From assembly GCF_002979475.1 (NCBI RefSeq), contig NZ_PCOY01000002.1, forward strand, positions 1 through 64,000: a DNA stretch of 64,000 nucleotides, given 5' to 3'. The DNA comes from Microbacterium sp. MYb62. Its GTDB lineage: Bacteria > Actinomycetota > Actinomycetes > Actinomycetales > Microbacteriaceae. The position numbers were made by a program, and so were the translations under genes. Positions 60,743 to 64,000 of this stretch are shown piece after piece. Each line of letters begins with the position of its first letter. The first letter of the stretch is position 1. Below the pieces are notes generated by a model. It was not told the origin of the DNA, ran no database searches, and saw only the letters and a list, made by a program, of their open reading frames with translations.

Positions 60743-61719
60743 CGAACGTCTGGATGCTGGGCGTCGCCGGCGCCGTCGTGCTGGCCGCCCTCACGATCGG
60801 GCTCGTCGTCGGACTCCGGCGACGTGGCCGCTCCCGCGGTGGCGAGACGGCGCGCATCGCCCGCGCCGAACGTCTGCGCACGCTCCCGACCTTCCGGCGT
60901 GCCCTGGCACGGCGCGCGGTCGCCCTCTCCGGCATCCTCGCCCTGGGGGCGCTCACCGCCCTCGTCGCCGGTGTCGTGGCGGCGCGCCCGATGTCGGTGC
61001 AGACCATCCAGCCCGTGAACACCAGTCGCGACATCATGCTGTGCCTCGACGTCTCCGGGTCGATGACCGAGGTCGACGTCGAGGTGCTGACCGTCTTCGA
61101 CGAACTGCTCGAGAGCTTCGAGGGCGAGCGGATCGGTCTGACGATCTTCAACAGCTCCCCGGTGCAGATCTTCCCCCTGACCGACGACTACGACTTCGTC
61201 GAGAAGCACCTGCAGAGCATGATCGAGAGCTTCGACTACGGCGCTGCGGTCCCGGAGCACTGGCTCGGCACGCTCAACGGAGACGGCGCCTCTCTGATCG
61301 GCGACGGCTTGGCAGCCTGCACGATGGGCTTCGACAACCCGGACGACGAGCGCTCGCGATCGGTGATCTTCGCCACCGACAACGAGATCAACGGCGCCTC
61401 GATCGTGACCCTCGACGAGGCCGCCGCCTACGCCGCCTCGAAGGGGGTGCGCGTGTTCGCGTTGAACCCGGTGCAGGGGAAGGACACCGACGTCAGCGCG
61501 GAGCTGTCCGACGCCGCCGAGGCCACGGGCGGCGCCGCGTACGGTCTGCGTGACACGACCACGGTGTCGGACATCGTCACCCAGGTGCAGGAGCAGGAGG
61601 CGTCCGAGCTGCGAGCCGAGGCGCAGGTGCTCTGGACGGACAGTCCGAACCTGTGGATCGCGCTGCTCTCGATCGGCCTCCTCTGCTTCGTCGTGGTGCT
61701 GTGGAGGGTGCGGCTGTGA
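60733..61719 (+). CDS. VWA-domain membrane protein (BatA-like)
   Basis: This 328 aa protein has membrane segments near the N-terminus (8-28 and 66-84) and at the C-terminus (305-325), enclosing a VWA domain with an intact MIDAS motif DVSGS (106-110). The C-terminal segment is WIALLSIGLLCFVVVLW. It is the typical BatA-like metal-dependent adhesion partner of MoxR. Starts within the preceding gene and is coupled to the next (GTGA). Confidence 0.9.
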   Translation: MALANVWMLGVAGAVVLAALTIGLVVGLRRRGRSRGGETARIARAERLRTLPTFRRALARRAVALSGILALGALTALVAGVVAARPMSVQTIQPVNTSRDIMLCLDVSGSMTEVDVEVLTVFDELLESFEGERIGLTIFNSSPVQIFPLTDDYDFVEKHLQSMIESFDYGAAVPEHWLGTLNGDGASLIGDGLAACTMGFDNPDDERSRSVIFATDNEINGASIVTLDEAAAYAASKGVRVFALNPVQGKDTDVSAELSDAAEATGGAAYGLRDTTTVSDIVTQVQEQEASELRAEAQVLWTDSPNLWIALLSIGLLCFVVVLWRVRL

Positions 61720-62774
61720 TCTTCCAACCCGTCCTCAACCCGCTGCTGATCGCGCTGCTGTGCGCGCCCGTCGCCGCCCTCGCCGTCTGGGTGCTGGTGC
61801 GACCGCCCCAGACGGCCGGATCCTCGCCCTCCACCCCCCGCGCGCTCGCCGGGCACCGCGCGCTGTGGGCGATGCGTCTGGTGCTGGTGCTCGCCTGCTT
61901 CGCGATGCTGCTGCGCCCCGGCATCCCGGGCGGCGCGACGCAGACCCTCGCCACCGACACCGACATCGTGCTGGTCGTCGACACCACCGCGAGCATCGTG
62001 GCCGAGGACTGGGGTGACGGCGAGCCGCGTCTCGACGGCATCCGCGAGGATGTGCAGGCGCTCGTCGAGGAGTATCCGGGAGCGCGCTTCGCCCTCATCA
62101 CCGCGGATGCGGCGGCCCAGCTGCGGATGCCGCTGACCACCGACACCACGGCGCTGCAGGGGTCGCTCGAAGTGCTGCGACCGGAGGTCACCAACCAGTC
62201 GCGCGGAAGCTCGATCGGCATCGCGGCGCCGCTGCTCTCGGAGACCCTCGCCTCGGCGGCCGCGTCGTCTCCCGACCGTGCGCGGATGGTGTTCTACTTC
62301 GGCGACGGCGAGCAGACGGTCGACTCCGCGCCGGAGTCGTTCAGCTCCAGCGCGGGGTACACCGACTCGGGAGCGGTGTTCGGCTACGGCACCGCCGAGG
62401 GCGGGCCGATGCGCATCACCACCGGCGGGCTCGGAGACGACCGCGGCGACTACATCCAGTACGAGGGCGCCGACGCGCTGTCGGTGATCGACGAGACGAA
62501 CCTCGAGACGATCGCGGGGCAACTCGGTGTCGCGTACGAGCATCGGACGGCGGACACCGCTCCCGCCCTCCCGAAGGCTCCGTCGACCACCTCCAGCTAC
62601 GCCGATTCGGGGGCGGTCGGCAACGTCACGGAGCTGTGCTGGATCGCCGCGCTGATCATCCTCGCCATCCTCGGCGTGGAGCTCACCCGCGCCACGATCC
62701 TGATCGCGCAGCTGCGGCGACTGCGGGTCCCGCGGCAACGCCGCAGGGGCCGCCCCGAGAGAGGTGCCTCGTGA
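61716..62774 (+). CDS. VWA-domain membrane protein (BatB-like) with variant MIDAS
   Basis: This 352 aa protein has an N-terminal helix pair (5-30 and 50-68) and a C-terminal helix (about 310-330), enclosing a VWA domain. Its MIDAS reads DTTAS (89-93): the middle Ser of DxSxS is Thr, so metal binding may be weaker. It starts at GTG 61716, overlapping the first VWA gene stop. Tandem VWA genes are usual in MoxR operons. Confidence 0.88.
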   Translation: MIFQPVLNPLLIALLCAPVAALAVWVLVRPPQTAGSSPSTPRALAGHRALWAMRLVLVLACFAMLLRPGIPGGATQTLATDTDIVLVVDTTASIVAEDWGDGEPRLDGIREDVQALVEEYPGARFALITADAAAQLRMPLTTDTTALQGSLEVLRPEVTNQSRGSSIGIAAPLLSETLASAAASSPDRARMVFYFGDGEQTVDSAPESFSSSAGYTDSGAVFGYGTAEGGPMRITTGGLGDDRGDYIQYEGADALSVIDETNLETIAGQLGVAYEHRTADTAPALPKAPSTTSSYADSGAVGNVTELCWIAALIILAILGVELTRATILIAQLRRLRVPRQRRRGRPERGAS

Positions 62775-63511
62775 CCGCGTCGAACGATGCCGCCGCTGCG
62801 CTGCTGCGCTCCAACCGCCGTCGCCGCCGCATCCGGCGATGGGTCGCGATCGGCACCCTTCCGCTCACGCTCGCCGCACTGTTCTTCGTGGGCAAGCTGC
62901 TGAGCATGTACGCCTTCGCGCATCAGGCGATCACCGCGTACGTGGTCGACGACTTCGCGGGGTCGGAGGCCTCGGCACGCGGGCAGGAGTTCCTGAACTG
63001 GTTCGAGCCGTACAAGGCGCCGTTCAACGTCGGCACGGCGCTCGGCGCGGCGGAGCAGCTGCCCGCAGCCAGGGGCGAGCTCGAGGAGGCGCTCGACCTC
63101 GCGACGGGGTTGGAGGTGTGCGGTGTGCGGATCAACCTCGCCCTGGTCGTCGAGCGGATGGGCGATGCTTCGCGCGCCGACGGTGATGGTGCGACCGCGG
63201 CGCAGCTCTACGGAGAGGCGCTGACCATCACGGTCGAGACACCCCAGGAATGCCACAGCGAAGAAGCAGAACAGCAGTCGTCCGATCCTCAGCGCGACAT
63301 GTCGGATTCGCTCGAGAACACCGAGGACCGGCTGAAGAAGAAGCAGCAGGAGGAGCAGCAACAGCAGCCCCAGCCGCAGCCCGGTGAGGACGAGCAGCCC
63401 TCCGACGACGACCTGCAGGGTCTCCAGGACAAGCTCCAGCAGGGCACGGAGGAACGCGATCAGCAGCAGGGTGACGACCCCGGCGGTTCGGGAACGGAGA
63501 AGCCCTGGTGA
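62771..63511 (+). CDS. Membrane protein with charged, Gln/Glu-rich tail (MoxR operon, BatC-like position)
   Basis: This 246 aa protein has an Arg-rich N-terminus (NRRRRRIRR), one membrane helix (about 25-45), a periplasmic helical region (about 50-160) that resembles a TPR-like pair, and a disordered tail from about 165 rich in Gln, Glu and Pro. GTG 62771 overlaps the VWA stop. In other bacteria the equivalent slot holds the TPR protein BatC. Function unknown; a scaffold is plausible. Confidence 0.78.
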   Translation: MTASNDAAAALLRSNRRRRRIRRWVAIGTLPLTLAALFFVGKLLSMYAFAHQAITAYVVDDFAGSEASARGQEFLNWFEPYKAPFNVGTALGAAEQLPAARGELEEALDLATGLEVCGVRINLALVVERMGDASRADGDGATAAQLYGEALTITVETPQECHSEEAEQQSSDPQRDMSDSLENTEDRLKKKQQEEQQQQPQPQPGEDEQPSDDDLQGLQDKLQQGTEERDQQQGDDPGGSGTEKPW

Positions 63512-64000
63512 CGGATCACGAGAAGCAGCGGGCGCGCTACCTCGCGGGCACCGAGGGCGCACCCCCCGTCCCTCCGCCCGGCGGCTATCGCGGCGCACAG
63601 CGCCATGCGGCCGCGCCGGCGGCAGCGCCGGCCGTCACGACAGTCGTTCCGGGAGGCGAGCCGAAGAAGCCGGCGAACGTGCTCGGCTGGGTCGCTCTCA
63701 CCACGGCGATCCTGTTCGCCCTGACCCTGCTGGGCACCCTGGTCGCCGGCGGTACCGACATCGTCTACGGCGTCACGATGCTCACGGTGCAGCTCGTCGT
63801 GGTCGCGACGGTGGTCGCCGCGCTGTTCTCGGAGCGAGGACGCACACTGGGGGCTATCGCGCTGATCGTGACGATCCTCTTCAACGTCGCCACCGTCGGG
63901 GGCATGAGCGCCCTGCAGACCTCGGCCTCCGGCAACTACGAGGGCACGAAGACGGCCGCGCAGAAGCATGCGGAGGCCTACCCGGGGATCAAGGGCACGG
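63508..64000 (+). CDS. Membrane protein of the MoxR operon, cut by the window end
   Basis: At least 164 codons are present. A Pro/Ala-rich cytoplasmic N-terminus of about 60 residues is followed by three hydrophobic segments (about 65-85, 92-112, 116-140), ending in ASGNYEGTKTAAQKHAEAYP. GTG 63508 overlaps the previous stop. The C-terminus lies outside the window, so the full domain content is unknown. Confidence 0.75.
   Translation, partial: MTDHEKQRARYLAGTEGAPPVPPPGGYRGAQRHAAAPAAAPAVTTVVPGGEPKKPANVLGWVALTTAILFALTLLGTLVAGGTDIVYGVTMLTVQLVVVATVVAALFSERGRTLGAIALIVTILFNVATVGGMSALQTSASGNYEGTKTAAQKHAEAYPGIKGT

Overview
This 64 kb window comes from a high-GC actinobacterium, most likely Microbacterium or a close relative in Microbacteriaceae. 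The basis is roughly 70 % GC coding with strong third-position G/C, tightly overlapping ATGA/GTGA operons, many GTG starts, leaderless promoters, the frequent hexamer GCATCC/GGATGC, and the mix of families present (SCO4848-type protein, YtrA-type GntR, MoxR/VWA operon, ROK regulators). No tRNA, rRNA, insertion sequence or CRISPR array was found.

Layout. 1-3.8 kb: a ProU/OpuA-type glycine betaine importer (minus strand). 3.8-5 kb: an RlmG-like rRNA methyltransferase. 5-8.4 kb: an ABC exporter with a GbsR/MarR-type regulator and a perfect 30 bp operator. 8.4-10.7 kb: a YtrA-type GntR regulator and its ABC exporter. 10.8-14.2 kb: an FUSC protein, an ArsR-type regulator with a divergent MFS pump, and a small membrane protein. 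14.3-19.5 kb: a four-gene operon of ECF sigma factor, beta-sandwich protein, cytoplasmic subtilase and TPR-CHAT caspase-like protease; it is the best candidate here for an undescribed system. 19.8-29.2 kb: an amino-sugar/tagatose catabolic cluster (DeoR regulator, bisphosphate aldolase, PfkB kinase, ROK kinase, SIS isomerase, ABC importer, ROK repressor). 29.3-34.2 kb: chorismate mutase, an AI-2E/PerM protein and a second osmoprotectant ABC importer preceded by five 20 bp repeats. 34.4-36.3 kb: DUF427 protein and a flavin disulfide reductase. 36.4-38.5 kb: a lower-GC island with an orphan RHS tip and two possible immunity-like genes. 38.6-44.3 kb: bioY behind two BioQ-type boxes, a SoxR-box-controlled MFS pump with a quinone oxidoreductase, a beta-propeller lactonase-like protein and purA. 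44.5-49.3 kb: phosphotransferase, histidine phosphatase, membrane protein and two tandem paralogues of unknown family. 49.5-57.9 kb: EamA transporter, a MscS channel with a cyclic-nucleotide-binding-like domain next to a degenerate receptor cyclase, a Pr6Pr membrane protein, a trimethylamine-monooxygenase-like flavoenzyme and two membrane proteins. 58.3-64 kb: a MoxR-DUF58-VWA operon running off the window end.

A unifying structural feature is a 59 bp palindromic element present four times (64-122, 8553-8611, 27834-27892, 42475-42533). It has 22 nt arms and a 15 nt loop that differs in every copy. Three copies lie between genes, and one sits in frame inside a protein-coding gene. Degenerate solo half-arms and tandem half-arm units occur elsewhere. 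Osmoadaptation is a recurring functional theme (two betaine-type importers, a MscS channel, a possible TMAO-forming enzyme), as is export or sensing of toxic compounds (four pumps, each with a recognisable operator or regulator).
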